From positions 372,001 through 436,000 of the forward strand of contig WHUA01000001.1 in assembly GCA_009377445.1 (NCBI GenBank): a stretch of DNA of 64,000 nt, given 5' to 3'. A program made the translations under genes and the position numbers. The notes beneath the pieces were generated by a model, which was not told the origin of the DNA, did not search any database, and worked only from the letters and a program-made list of their open reading frames with translations. The stretch is from Alphaproteobacteria bacterium. GTDB taxonomy: Bacteria > Pseudomonadota > Alphaproteobacteria > UBA8366. Shown here in pieces: positions 26,075-34,667 of the stretch; the stretch's first letter is position 1; every line of letters begins with the position of its first letter.

Positions 26075-28005
26075 TGCGCCGCGCCGGCATCCTGACGGCG
26101 GCGGCGCTGGCGCTTGGCCTCGCAACCAACCATGCGGGCGCCGGCAGTTATATCGAGCCCCCCGCGCTCGCCGTCGAGGTCGCCGCGGGCAAGCTGCCGC
26201 CGGTCGCGGAGCGCCTGCCGGAGGAGCCCTCGGTCGCGAGCTTCGCGCGGCCCGGCCAGGCGCCGGGACGCTACGGCGGAACGCTCCGCATGCTGATGGG
26301 GCAGGCGCGCGACGTGCGGATGATGTCGGTCTACGGCTATGCCCGGCTCGTGCGCTTCGACCATCGCCTCGAGCTCGTTCCCGATATCCTTCGCAAGGTC
26401 GACGTGGAAGACGGCCGTATCTTCACGCTGCACCTGCGCCCTGGGCATCGCTGGTCGGACGGCGTGCCATTCACGGCGGAGGATTTCCGCTACTACTGGG
26501 AGGACGTGGCCAACGACCCGCAGCTTTCGCCGGTCGGCCCGCCGGAGGTGATGCGCGCCGGGGGCGCCCTGCCGCGCTTCGAGGTGATCGATCCGGTCAC
26601 GGTGCGCTATAGCTGGGAGAAGCCCAACCCGGAGTTCCTGCCGGCCCTCGCCGCCGCCCTTCCGCCGTTTATCTACCGGCCGGCACACTACCTGAAGCGC
26701 TTTCACGGGCGCTATTTCGATGCGGGCGCGCTCGACGCGCTGGCGAAGGAGCAGGGATTTCAGGGCTGGCCGGCGCTGCACAACAAGATGGACAACCCCG
26801 ACAAGAACGACAATCCGGCGCTGCCCACGCTGCAGCCCTGGATGACGACCACGGCGATGCCGGCGGAGCGCTTCATCTTCGTGCGCAATCCCTATTTCCA
26901 CCGGGTCGATCCGGAGGGCCGCCAGCTTCCCTACATCGACCGCGTGGTGATGGACGTCGTCGACGGCAAGATCGTGCCGGCGAAGACCGGCACCGGCGAG
27001 TCCGACCTGCAGGCGCGCTACCTGCGCTTCGACAATTTCACCTTCCTCAGGAAGAACGCGGCGGCGTCCGGCTTCGCCGTGCATCTCTGGCGCATCGGCC
27101 GCGGCTCGCACATGACGCTCTATCCGAACCTCAACGCCGAGGACCCGGTGTGGCGGACGCTGCTGCGCGACGTCCGCTTTCGCCGCGCGCTGTCGCTGGC
27201 GGTCCACCGGCGCGAGATCAACCGCGTGATGTATTACGGGCAGGCGATCGAGAGCCAGAACACGGTGCTGCCGGAGAGCCCGCTGTTCCGGCCCGAGTAC
27301 CAGACGAGCTGGGCCGCCTTCGACCTCGCCGCGGCCAACCGGCTGCTCGACGAGATCGGCATGACGCGCCGCGACAGCCGCGGCATCCGCCTGCTGCCGG
27401 ACGGGCGGTCCGCCGACATCGTGGTCGAGACGACGGGCGAAAGCTCCGAGGAGGCCGACGTGCTGCAGCTCGTGCACGATAGCTGGCTGAAAGCCGGCAT
27501 CAAGCTCCACATCAAGCCATCGCAGCGCGACGTCGTGCGCAACCGGATCTATGCGGGCAAGACCATCATGGCGCTGTTCCCGGGGCTGGAGAACGGCATC
27601 GCCACCGCCGACACCAGCCCGCAGGAGCTCGCCCCGGTGCATCAGACGCAGTATCAGTGGCCGCAATGGGGGCAATATGCGGAAACCCGCGGCAAGGCGG
27701 GCGACGCGCCGGACATGCCCGAAGCGGAGCGGCTGCTCGTCCTGCTCGACGCGTGGAACAACGCGACATCGCGGAAGCGGCGCGCGCGGGTCTGGGCGGA
27801 GATGCTCGCGATCCATGCGGACCAGGTCTTCACCATCGGCCTGGTTTCGGGAACCATGCAGCCGGTGGTGGCCAGTCTTCGATTGCGGAACGTGCCCGAA
27901 ACCGGCCTTTACAACTGGGACCCGGGCGCGCATTTCGGCATCTACGAGCCGGACACATTCTGGCTCGACATCCCGAGCCAGGTCACGGAAGGACATCGCA
28001 AGTGA
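26071..28005 (+). CDS. Peptide/nickel-type ABC substrate-binding protein (SBP family 5)
   Basis: 644 residues. A signal peptide ([23 protein letters not shown]) leads to the family-5 domain. LHLRPGHRWSDGVPFTAEDFRYYWEDV is the hallmark of oligopeptide binders, and RFRRALSLAVHRREINRVMY is present as LLRDVRFRRALSLAVH. The closest general match is the YejA/OppA group. The ligand cannot be read from sequence, though the neighbouring monooxygenase hints at a sulfur- or nitrogen-containing organic compound. Confidence 0.9.
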   Translation: MMRRAGILTAAALALGLATNHAGAGSYIEPPALAVEVAAGKLPPVAERLPEEPSVASFARPGQAPGRYGGTLRMLMGQARDVRMMSVYGYARLVRFDHRLELVPDILRKVDVEDGRIFTLHLRPGHRWSDGVPFTAEDFRYYWEDVANDPQLSPVGPPEVMRAGGALPRFEVIDPVTVRYSWEKPNPEFLPALAAALPPFIYRPAHYLKRFHGRYFDAGALDALAKEQGFQGWPALHNKMDNPDKNDNPALPTLQPWMTTTAMPAERFIFVRNPYFHRVDPEGRQLPYIDRVVMDVVDGKIVPAKTGTGESDLQARYLRFDNFTFLRKNAAASGFAVHLWRIGRGSHMTLYPNLNAEDPVWRTLLRDVRFRRALSLAVHRREINRVMYYGQAIESQNTVLPESPLFRPEYQTSWAAFDLAAANRLLDEIGMTRRDSRGIRLLPDGRSADIVVETTGESSEEADVLQLVHDSWLKAGIKLHIKPSQRDVVRNRIYAGKTIMALFPGLENGIATADTSPQELAPVHQTQYQWPQWGQYAETRGKAGDAPDMPEAERLLVLLDAWNNATSRKRRARVWAEMLAIHADQVFTIGLVSGTMQPVVASLRLRNVPETGLYNWDPGAHFGIYEPDTFWLDIPSQVTEGHRK

Positions 28006-28049
28006 TGCGGCTTCCCGCTCGCGCCGGGCACTGAGGACGGGAGCGCCCG

Positions 28050-29048
28050 ATGTTCGGCTATGCCGTCCGACGCGTGCTGATGATGGTCCCGACCTTGCTG
28101 GCGATCAGCGCGATCGTGTTCGTCATCATTCAGCTCCCGCCGGGCGACTACTTCACCACCTATCTCAACGAGCTGCAGAGCCGCGGCGAGTCCGTCGACC
28201 TGAACAAGATCGCCTTCCTCAAGCAGCAATACGGCTTCGACCGGCCGCTTTACCTGCAATATGTCTACTGGGTCGGCGGCCTGCTGCAGGGCGACCTGGG
28301 CTATTCATTCGAGTATGAGCTGCCGGTGCGGACGGTGGTCGGCGACCGGCTGCTGCTGACGTTCATCCTCTCCTTCACGACGATCGTCTTCACCTGGCTG
28401 GTCGCGTTTCCGATCGGCGTCTACACGGCGGTGCGGCAATACAGCGTCGGCGACTATTCCCTCACCTTCCTGGGATTCATCGGCCTGGCGACGCCGAACT
28501 TCCTGCTGGCGCTGGTGCTGCAATACCTCGCCCATGTCTGGTTCGGCACCTCGATCGGCGGCCTGATGGACGCGCAGTACATCGACCAGCCCTGGAGCTG
28601 GGGCAAGACCGGCTCGGTGTTCGCGCATATCTGGATTCCGGTGATCGTCATCGGCACGTCGGGCACCGCCGGGCTGATCCGGCGGCTGCGCGCCAATCTG
28701 CTGGACGAGCTGCGGAAGCAATACGTCGTCACCGCGCACGCCAAGGGCATGCACCCGCTCAAGGCGCTGCTGAAATATCCGCTGCGCATGGCGCTCAATC
28801 CGTTCATCGCCGACATCGGCAATCTGCTGCCGCAGGTGATCTCCGGCGCCGCCATCGTCTCGGTCGTGCTGTCGCTGCCGACCACCGGGCCGATGCTGCT
28901 GCGCGCGCTGCAGAGCCAGGACATGTATCTCGCGGGCAGCTTCCTTATGTTCCTCGCGGCGCTCACGGTGATCGGCACGCTGCTGTCGGATCTCGCGCTC
29001 GCCGCGCTCGATCCGCGCATCCGCTTCGGCGGGCAGGCGGTGTCGTGA
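28050..29048 (+). CDS. ABC importer permease (DppB/YejB-like)
   Basis: 332 residues, about six transmembrane helices. The N-terminus (RRVLMMVPTLLAISAIVFVIIQ) and the cytoplasmic EAA loop (RRLRANLLDELRKQYVVTAHAKGM) are characteristic of the first permease of dipeptide/nickel systems. It lies 44 nt after the binding-protein gene, and its stop overlaps the next permease gene's GTG start. Confidence 0.92.
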   Translation: MFGYAVRRVLMMVPTLLAISAIVFVIIQLPPGDYFTTYLNELQSRGESVDLNKIAFLKQQYGFDRPLYLQYVYWVGGLLQGDLGYSFEYELPVRTVVGDRLLLTFILSFTTIVFTWLVAFPIGVYTAVRQYSVGDYSLTFLGFIGLATPNFLLALVLQYLAHVWFGTSIGGLMDAQYIDQPWSWGKTGSVFAHIWIPVIVIGTSGTAGLIRRLRANLLDELRKQYVVTAHAKGMHPLKALLKYPLRMALNPFIADIGNLLPQVISGAAIVSVVLSLPTTGPMLLRALQSQDMYLAGSFLMFLAALTVIGTLLSDLALAALDPRIRFGGQAVS

Positions 29049-30223
29049 GCGAGCCATCCGAGCCGTTGGCGCACTACGTCAGCCGCGCGCCCTACGATCC
29101 GGACGAGGCCGAGCCGATGAGCGCGGCGCAGCGCCGGTTTTACAGCGCGTCGCAATGGACGCTGATGTGGTGGAAGCTGCGCCGCCACCGGCTGGCCGTC
29201 GCGTCGGGCGTCTTCCTGCTGCTGCTCTACGCCGCCGCCGCCATCGCGGAGTTCATCGCGCCCTACGACCTGCACGCGCGCCACACCGATTATCTCTATG
29301 CCCCGCCGCAGGAGGTCCACTTCTTCCACGACGGCGCCTTCGCCGGCCCCTTCGTCTACGGCCTTTCCGTGCGCCTCGATCTCGACAACATGCGCTGGCT
29401 CTATTCGGAGGACCGTTCCCGGGTGCAGCCGCTCCGCTTCTTCTGCACGGCGGGCGACTATCCCGGCGCGCGCTACAGCTTCTGGAACCTCGCCGGCGGC
29501 GCGTTCCATTTCATCTGCCCGGCGCCGGACGGGCAGCTTTTCCTGCTGGGGACCGACCGGCTCGGCCGCGACATGTTCTCGCGCATCGTCTACGGCGCCC
29601 GCATCTCGCTGACCATCGGGCTGCTCGGCATCATGATCAGCATGCTGCTCGGCGTGGTGATCGGCGGCATCGCCGGCTATTGGGGCGGCATCGTCGACAG
29701 CGTAGTGCAGCGCGTGATCGAGGTCGTCCGCTCCTTTCCCGAGCTGCCGCTGTGGATGGCGCTGTCGGCGATCCTGCCGGTGACCTGGAGCCCGGTCGCC
29801 GTCTATCTCGGCATCACCGTCATACTGGGGCTGCTCGACTGGCCGGGGCTGGCGCGCGCCGTCCGCTCGAAGCTGCTGGCGCTGCGCGAGGAGGATTTCT
29901 GCCTCGCCGCGCAGCTCATGGGCGCGTCGCCCAGGCGCATCATCTTCCGCCACCTGCTGCCGAGCTTTTCCAGCCACCTGATCGCGTCGGCCACGCTGTC
30001 GATCCCGAGCATGATCCTGGCGGAAACCGCGCTGAGCTTCCTCGGCCTCGGCCTCCGCCCGCCGATCACGAGCTGGGGCATCCTGCTGAACGAGGCGCAG
30101 AACATCAGCGTGGTCGCGCTCTATCCCTGGCTCATGCTGCCGGTCGTGCCGGTCATCCTGGTGGTGCTGGCGTTCCAGTTCCTCGGCGACGGCTTGCGAG
30201 ACGCGGCGGACCCGTACCGGTAA
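29045..30223 (+). CDS. ABC importer permease (DppC/YejE-like) with long periplasmic insert
   Basis: 392 residues from a GTG overlapping the previous stop. The first helix (ASGVFLLLLYAAAAIAEF) is followed by a periplasmic stretch of roughly 95 residues (about nt 29260-29560) with two cysteines (RFFCTAG, FHFICPAP) that could form a disulfide. The BPD-transport core follows with the EAA loop (DFCLAAQLMGASPRRIIFRHLL). The insert is larger than in typical DppC and resembles YejE-type permeases. It completes a four-gene importer. Confidence 0.92.
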   Translation: MSEPSEPLAHYVSRAPYDPDEAEPMSAAQRRFYSASQWTLMWWKLRRHRLAVASGVFLLLLYAAAAIAEFIAPYDLHARHTDYLYAPPQEVHFFHDGAFAGPFVYGLSVRLDLDNMRWLYSEDRSRVQPLRFFCTAGDYPGARYSFWNLAGGAFHFICPAPDGQLFLLGTDRLGRDMFSRIVYGARISLTIGLLGIMISMLLGVVIGGIAGYWGGIVDSVVQRVIEVVRSFPELPLWMALSAILPVTWSPVAVYLGITVILGLLDWPGLARAVRSKLLALREEDFCLAAQLMGASPRRIIFRHLLPSFSSHLIASATLSIPSMILAETALSFLGLGLRPPITSWGILLNEAQNISVVALYPWLMLPVVPVILVVLAFQFLGDGLRDAADPYR

Positions 30224-30275
30224 GTTTCGCGCTGCGAAATTGGACCGCTTCGTTGGCGCCGAATACACTTGGACC

Positions 30276-31598
30276 ATGAAACAGCAGCTTCATCTCAATC
30301 TCTTCATCAACAGCCGCGGGCATCACGAGGCGTCGTGGCGGCATCCCGAAGCGTCGCCCTTCGCGCTCACCGATATCCGCTACTACCAGGACCTGGCGCG
30401 CCGCGCGGAAGCCGGGCTGTTCGACTCGATCTTCCTCGCCGACCAGCTCGCGCTGAACGACGACGTGGAGCGCGCCGGTCGCGTGTGGCTGGAGCCGATC
30501 ACCGTGCTGGGTGCGCTATCCGTGTCGACCAGCCGCATCGGCCTGATCTCGACCGCGTCGACCACCTACAGCGAGCCGTTCAACCTGGCGCGGCAGTTCG
30601 CATCGCTGGATCACATGAGCGGCGGCCGCGCCGGCTGGAACATCGTCACCTCGTGGTCGGCCAGGGCGGCGCGCAACTACGGCGACGCGAGCCAGGTCAG
30701 CCACGCCGACCGCTACGCCCGCGCCGAGGAGTACCTGGAGGTCGCAAAGGGCCTGTGGGATAGCTGGGCGGCGGACGCGGTTCTCGACGACCGGAAGGAC
30801 GGGCAGTACGCCCGCATGGACCGCATCCGGCCGATCGATCACAAGGGCGCGTGCTACGACGTGGCCGGGCCGCTGAACATGCCGCGCTGCCCGCAGGGCC
30901 GGCCGGTGCTGGTGCAGGCCGGCTCATCGGACACCGGCCGCCGCTTCGCGGCGCGCCATGCCGAGGCGGTGTTCACCGCGCATATGGAGAAGGCGACGGC
31001 GCAGGCCTTCTACGCCGACCTCAAGTCGCTGGCCTTGGAAATGGGCCGGCCGGGCGACCAGATCCACATCCTGCCGGGCCTCAGCCCGATGATCGGTTCG
31101 ACCGAGGCCGAAGCCCAGCGGATGTCGCAGGAGCTCAACGACCTCGCCGATCCCGAGATCGGGCGGAAGCGGCTCGCGGGCCGGTTCGGCGGCCACGACT
31201 TCTCGCACCTGCCGCTCGACACGCCGCTCAAGCCGGAGGATTTCCCGGACCCGTCGACGGTCGAGGCGGCGCGCAGCCGGACCGAGCTGATCGTCGGCCT
31301 GGTGCGGCGGGAGGGCCTGACCCTGCGCCAGCTTCTGTCGAAGATGGCGGGCGCGCGCGGCCATTTCACCTTCGCCGGCACGCCGGAGCAGGTCGCCGAC
31401 CTGATGCAGGACTGGTTCACGGACGGCGCGTCGGACGGCTTCAACCTCATGCCGCCGCTGCTGCCGAAGATGCTCGACGTCTTCATCGCCGAGGTCGTCC
31501 CGCTGCTCCAGCGCCGCGGATTGTTCCGCACCGCCTACGAGGGCCAGATGCTCCGCGACCATTTCGGCCTGGCCCGCCCGGAAAGCCGTTTCGGCTGA
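30276..31598 (+). CDS. LLM-class flavin-dependent monooxygenase (NtaA/SnaA/DszA family)
   Basis: 440 residues from ATG 30276; a TTG 36 nt upstream is less likely. The N-terminus (LHLNLFINSRGHHEASWRHP), LFDSIFLADQLAL and RAGWNIVTSWSARAARNYG are diagnostic of the NtaA/SnaA/DszA branch, which use FMNH2 from a separate reductase to oxidise substrates such as nitrilotriacetate, thiophenes or sulfonates. No flavin reductase is adjacent. Its location directly after a peptide-type ABC importer suggests that the imported compound is its substrate; that is inference. Confidence 0.9.
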   Translation: MKQQLHLNLFINSRGHHEASWRHPEASPFALTDIRYYQDLARRAEAGLFDSIFLADQLALNDDVERAGRVWLEPITVLGALSVSTSRIGLISTASTTYSEPFNLARQFASLDHMSGGRAGWNIVTSWSARAARNYGDASQVSHADRYARAEEYLEVAKGLWDSWAADAVLDDRKDGQYARMDRIRPIDHKGACYDVAGPLNMPRCPQGRPVLVQAGSSDTGRRFAARHAEAVFTAHMEKATAQAFYADLKSLALEMGRPGDQIHILPGLSPMIGSTEAEAQRMSQELNDLADPEIGRKRLAGRFGGHDFSHLPLDTPLKPEDFPDPSTVEAARSRTELIVGLVRREGLTLRQLLSKMAGARGHFTFAGTPEQVADLMQDWFTDGASDGFNLMPPLLPKMLDVFIAEVVPLLQRRGLFRTAYEGQMLRDHFGLARPESRFG

Positions 31599-31745
31599 AC
31601 GGCGCGGCCTTAAGCAACCGCCCCTCAATTTTTCTTCTTTGCTTGGCCCGCAAGCTCGGCGGCTTGACGATTAATTTGACGCCACTGGAATATTCGATCA
31701 TTCTAGTTTTGTAGAAATAATAACCGTCAAACCGGGAGGAAGGCC
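31599..31745. promoter_or_regulatory. AT-rich intergenic region with promoter-like elements before caiB-like gene
   Basis: This gap is visibly richer in A/T than the genes to the left and marks the beginning of the arsenic-linked block. TTGACG boxes at 31664-31669 and 31676-31681 are possible -35 elements; CATTCT (31699-31704) lies 17 nt after the second one. An inverted repeat overlaps it. A strong ribosome site GGGAGGAAGG stands before the GTG start at 31746. Confidence 0.55.
31701..31716. promoter_or_regulatory. Inverted repeat operator candidate upstream of caiB-like gene (ArsR-type)
   Basis: TTCTA-GTTTTG-TAGAA: perfect 5-bp arms with a 6-bp spacer, starting 45 nt before the GTG. The same arms and spacing recur only in front of the arsR-arsC gene at 33770-33785. 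The overlap with a possible -10 element fits repression by an ArsR dimer. Confidence 0.55.
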
Positions 31746-32963
31746 GTGAGTGGGCCATTGGAAGGAATTCGCGTTCTGGATATGAGCCGGGTCTTGGCGG
31801 GGCCGTCTTGCTGTCAATTGCTCGGCGACCTGGGCGCAGAAGTAATAAAGGTAGAGCGGCCAAAAATTGGCGACGAGACGCGTACATGGGGGCCTCCTTT
31901 CTTGCGCAGCCCCAATGGCGATGACACCAGCGAAAGCGCGTACTACCTCTCCGCAAACCGCAACAAGCGCTCCGTAACGATCGATTTCTCTCGCCCTGGC
32001 GGAGCCGCGCTGATACGCCGCCTGCTGGCAAATTGCGATGTTCTGGTCGAGAATCTCAAGGTCGGAGGGATGAAGAAGTACGGCCTCGCGTATGACGATC
32101 TGCGCGGTGAATTCCCCGGTCTCGTATTTTGCTCCATTACCGGCTACGGGCAGACCGGCCCCTATGCCGACCGGCCGGGCTACGACATGATGGCTCAGGG
32201 CATCGGCGGCATCATGAGTATTACCGGAGAAGCCGATGGGCCTCCGGTCAAAGTGGGCGTGGCGATCAATGACGTAATGAGCGGAATGTATGCGACGGTC
32301 GCAATACTTTCGGCGCTGCGCCATCGCGACCGCACGGGCAACGGCCAATATATCGACGTCAGCCTATTGGATGTCCAAGTCGGCTGGCTCTATAACCAGG
32401 GACTTAATTATCTATGCTCCGGCGAGGCGCCCGGCCGTCTTGGGACGGCGCATCCTAACAGCTCTCCCTATCAGGCATTTCCCGCCTCCGACGGCTACTT
32501 AATCGTTGCTGCGAACAACGATCGGCAGTTCGAGCGCTTCTGCAAAGTCGCCGGATCGCCTGAGCTGCTCGGTGATGAGCGATACGCCACAAATCCCGAC
32601 CGGGTCCGCAATCGCGATGCCCTGGTCGCGGCGGTTTCCGAGATAACGCGAACGCGCACGATCGACGACTGGATCGAAAGCCTTTCTGCCGCCGGCGTCG
32701 GATGCGCGCCGATCAACACGATCGACAGGGTGTTCAACGATCCTCAGGTCCGGCATCGTCAAATGCGAATCGAGATGACGCATCCGCTCGCTGGCGACAA
32801 CCCAATCGACCTGATCGGTAATCCCATCAAGTTTTCCGAAACCCCCGTCTCCTACCGCAGCCCTCCTCCGATAATGGGGCAGCACACCGGCGAGATATTG
32901 CAGGAACTGCTCAACATCGCCGACGACGAGTTGGAAGCTCTACGTGGGCAGCACGTCATCTGA
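31746..32963 (+). CDS. CaiB/BaiF (family III) CoA-transferase-like protein
   Basis: 405 residues from a GTG with a near-ideal ribosome site. GIRVLDMSRVLAGPSCCQLLGDLGAEVIKVE is the family's N-terminal Rossmann motif. The catalytic aspartate region reads GYDMMAQGIGG and the C-terminal PINTIDRVFNDPQVRHR is conserved. These enzymes move CoA between organic acids. Codon use is less GC-biased than in flanking core genes. A hydrolase gene follows 36 nt later. The operator shared with the arsenic-regulator gene raises the possibility of arsenic-induced expression. Confidence 0.9.
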   Translation: MSGPLEGIRVLDMSRVLAGPSCCQLLGDLGAEVIKVERPKIGDETRTWGPPFLRSPNGDDTSESAYYLSANRNKRSVTIDFSRPGGAALIRRLLANCDVLVENLKVGGMKKYGLAYDDLRGEFPGLVFCSITGYGQTGPYADRPGYDMMAQGIGGIMSITGEADGPPVKVGVAINDVMSGMYATVAILSALRHRDRTGNGQYIDVSLLDVQVGWLYNQGLNYLCSGEAPGRLGTAHPNSSPYQAFPASDGYLIVAANNDRQFERFCKVAGSPELLGDERYATNPDRVRNRDALVAAVSEITRTRTIDDWIESLSAAGVGCAPINTIDRVFNDPQVRHRQMRIEMTHPLAGDNPIDLIGNPIKFSETPVSYRSPPPIMGQHTGEILQELLNIADDELEALRGQHVI

Positions 32964-32999
32964 GCCGCGATCTTCGCGCCTCGCAGAAGGAAGCTGAAA

Positions 33000-33740
33000 A
33001 TGTCGGTACGGGTAAATTTCGTCGGGTCCGGCGACGCGTTCGGGACAGGCGGGCGATTCAATACCTGCATCATGGTGGACGGAAGGGATGTTCGTTTCAC
33101 GATCGATTTCGGTGGCACGTCCCTGGTCGCGCTCAACGCTCAGGGCATCCACCACAACACCATCGACGCCATCCTGCTGACCCACATCCATTCCGACCAC
33201 TCCTCCGGCGTGCCGATCATGCTGATGGACGCGATGCTCGGGGCGAAGCGCGACCGGCCGTTGACGATTGCCGGACCAAAAAACCTGAAAGCACGATTGG
33301 AAGAAGCGCGCGAGATGTTGTTCCCCGGATCGAGCGTCATGGAGCCCAAATTCCCGGTTACCTATGTCGAGCTTCCTGTGCAGGAAACCAGCGAATTTCT
33401 CGGCCTGAAGGTGACTCCATTCGCCGCTAAACACACGTGGCAAACCGATCCTACCGCGCTGCGGGTGGAGGTCGACGGCAAAATCGTCGCCTATTCAGGC
33501 GACGGCGACTGGACGCCGGACCTCGCCAAGGCAAGCAAGAACGCGGACCTTTTCATCGCCGAGTGCTACTTCTATCAAAAGCCCATCAAGTGGCATCTCA
33601 ACTACCCGTCGATCCAGGAGCACAAGGAAGAATTCGGGGCAAAACGCATGATCCTGACCCATTTCGGGCCGGAGATGCTCGCGATGGCCGACCGCATTCC
33701 AGAGGAAACCGCGTTCGACGGCCTAATCGTCGAGCTGTGA
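33000..33740 (+). CDS. Metallo-beta-lactamase-fold hydrolase (RNase Z-like group)
   Basis: 246 residues. The zinc motif HxHxDH is present as THIHSDH, preceded by the family start VNFVGSGDAFGTGGRFNTC. A later His (FAAKHTW), the Asp in AYSGDGDWTP and the ending LTHFGPEM supply the other ligands. The family includes RNase Z, cyclic phosphodiesterases and arylsulfatase-like enzymes. It is the second gene after the CoA-transferase, 36 nt apart and with the same base composition, so a common transcript is likely. The substrate is unknown. Confidence 0.88.
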   Translation: MSVRVNFVGSGDAFGTGGRFNTCIMVDGRDVRFTIDFGGTSLVALNAQGIHHNTIDAILLTHIHSDHSSGVPIMLMDAMLGAKRDRPLTIAGPKNLKARLEEAREMLFPGSSVMEPKFPVTYVELPVQETSEFLGLKVTPFAAKHTWQTDPTALRVEVDGKIVAYSGDGDWTPDLAKASKNADLFIAECYFYQKPIKWHLNYPSIQEHKEEFGAKRMILTHFGPEMLAMADRIPEETAFDGLIVEL

Positions 33741-33753
33741 AGCGGGAAGCGAG

Positions 33754-33785
33754 TTGACTTTGGCAACATTTCTATTATTCTAGAA
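33754..33785 (+). promoter_or_regulatory. Promoter with overlapping ArsR-type operator for the arsR-arsC gene
   Basis: TTGACT (33754-33759), a 16-nt spacer and TATTCT (33776-33781) form a plausible sigma-70 promoter. TTCTA-TTATTC-TAGAA (33770-33785) covers the -10. Transcription would begin close to the ATG at 33788, and no ribosome site precedes the gene, so the mRNA may be leaderless. Confidence 0.6.
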
Positions 33786-33787
33786 GA

Positions 33788-34639
33788 ATGGATTCCAACC
33801 GAGCCGCGGAAGCTTTTTCGGCACTATCGCAGGAGACGCGCGTCAGCTTGCTGCGGCTCCTGGCAAGCGCCGGCGCGATCGGTATGCCGGCCGGAGAGAT
33901 CCAGGCGAGGCTAAGCGTTCCCGCGTCCACGCTCTCTTTTCACCTTTCGGTCCTCGAAAACGCCGGATTGGTCCAGTCGACGCGACGAGGGCGGCAGATG
34001 ATCTATGCCGTGCGGATAAACGGGCTTCGCGAGTTGGTGGCCGTCTTGACGGAAACATGCTGCGCCCGGAATCCCGATCTCTGCTTCGACCTCGAAAAAC
34101 TTTTCCCCGTTCGCATCCCGGAGGAAGCCGGAATGAAGCCTTCTTTCAACGTGCTCTTCCTGTGCACGCACAACTCGGCCCGCTCGATCGCGGCAGAAGC
34201 GCTGTTGCACAAGATAGGACGAGGTAATTTTCGGGCGTATTCCGCGGGCTCGGAGCCGGCCGATGCGCCCAACCCGGCGGTGATCGGGAAGCTCAAAGGC
34301 CTGGGCCACGACGTCTCGCGGCTGCGAAGCAAGTCCTGGGACGAGTTCGCGCATCCTGAGGCGCCGAAGATGGATTTCGTCATTGCCCTTTGCGACACCG
34401 TCCAGGGGCAGCAATGCCCCGAGTTCGGCAATACGGCAGTTACCGCGTCGTGGCCGCTGCCGGATCCTTCGCACTATCGAGGAAGCGAGGTAGAGCGCGG
34501 AATCCTGCTCAACCAGCTCATTGCGATGCTGTCCCGCCGGCTGGAGATCTTCTGCAATCTGCCGTTCGAAAGCCTGGACAGGATTTCCCTCAAGACGCGC
34601 CTGGACAAGATCGGGGAAAGCTCTCCGGCGAACGCCTGA
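33788..34639 (+). CDS. ArsR-family repressor fused to thioredoxin-type arsenate reductase (ArsR-ArsC)
   Basis: 283 residues. Residues 1-105 are a winged-helix ArsR domain ([21 protein letters not shown] as recognition region) with a cysteine triad C91, C92 and C99 ([11 protein letters not shown]) suited to As(III) binding. Residues 118-260 are a low-molecular-weight-phosphatase fold arsenate reductase. The P-loop CTHNSARS has Cys126, the partner cysteines lie in [14 protein letters not shown] and the aspartate in WPLPDPSHY. The fused protein could both sense arsenite and reduce arsenate. Fusions of these two families are known. The adjacent GAPDH and ArsJ genes support an arsenic role strongly. 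Confidence 0.9.
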   Translation: MDSNRAAEAFSALSQETRVSLLRLLASAGAIGMPAGEIQARLSVPASTLSFHLSVLENAGLVQSTRRGRQMIYAVRINGLRELVAVLTETCCARNPDLCFDLEKLFPVRIPEEAGMKPSFNVLFLCTHNSARSIAAEALLHKIGRGNFRAYSAGSEPADAPNPAVIGKLKGLGHDVSRLRSKSWDEFAHPEAPKMDFVIALCDTVQGQQCPEFGNTAVTASWPLPDPSHYRGSEVERGILLNQLIAMLSRRLEIFCNLPFESLDRISLKTRLDKIGESSPANA

Positions 34640-34667
34640 GAGCACACAAATCCGCAAGGAACATAGG

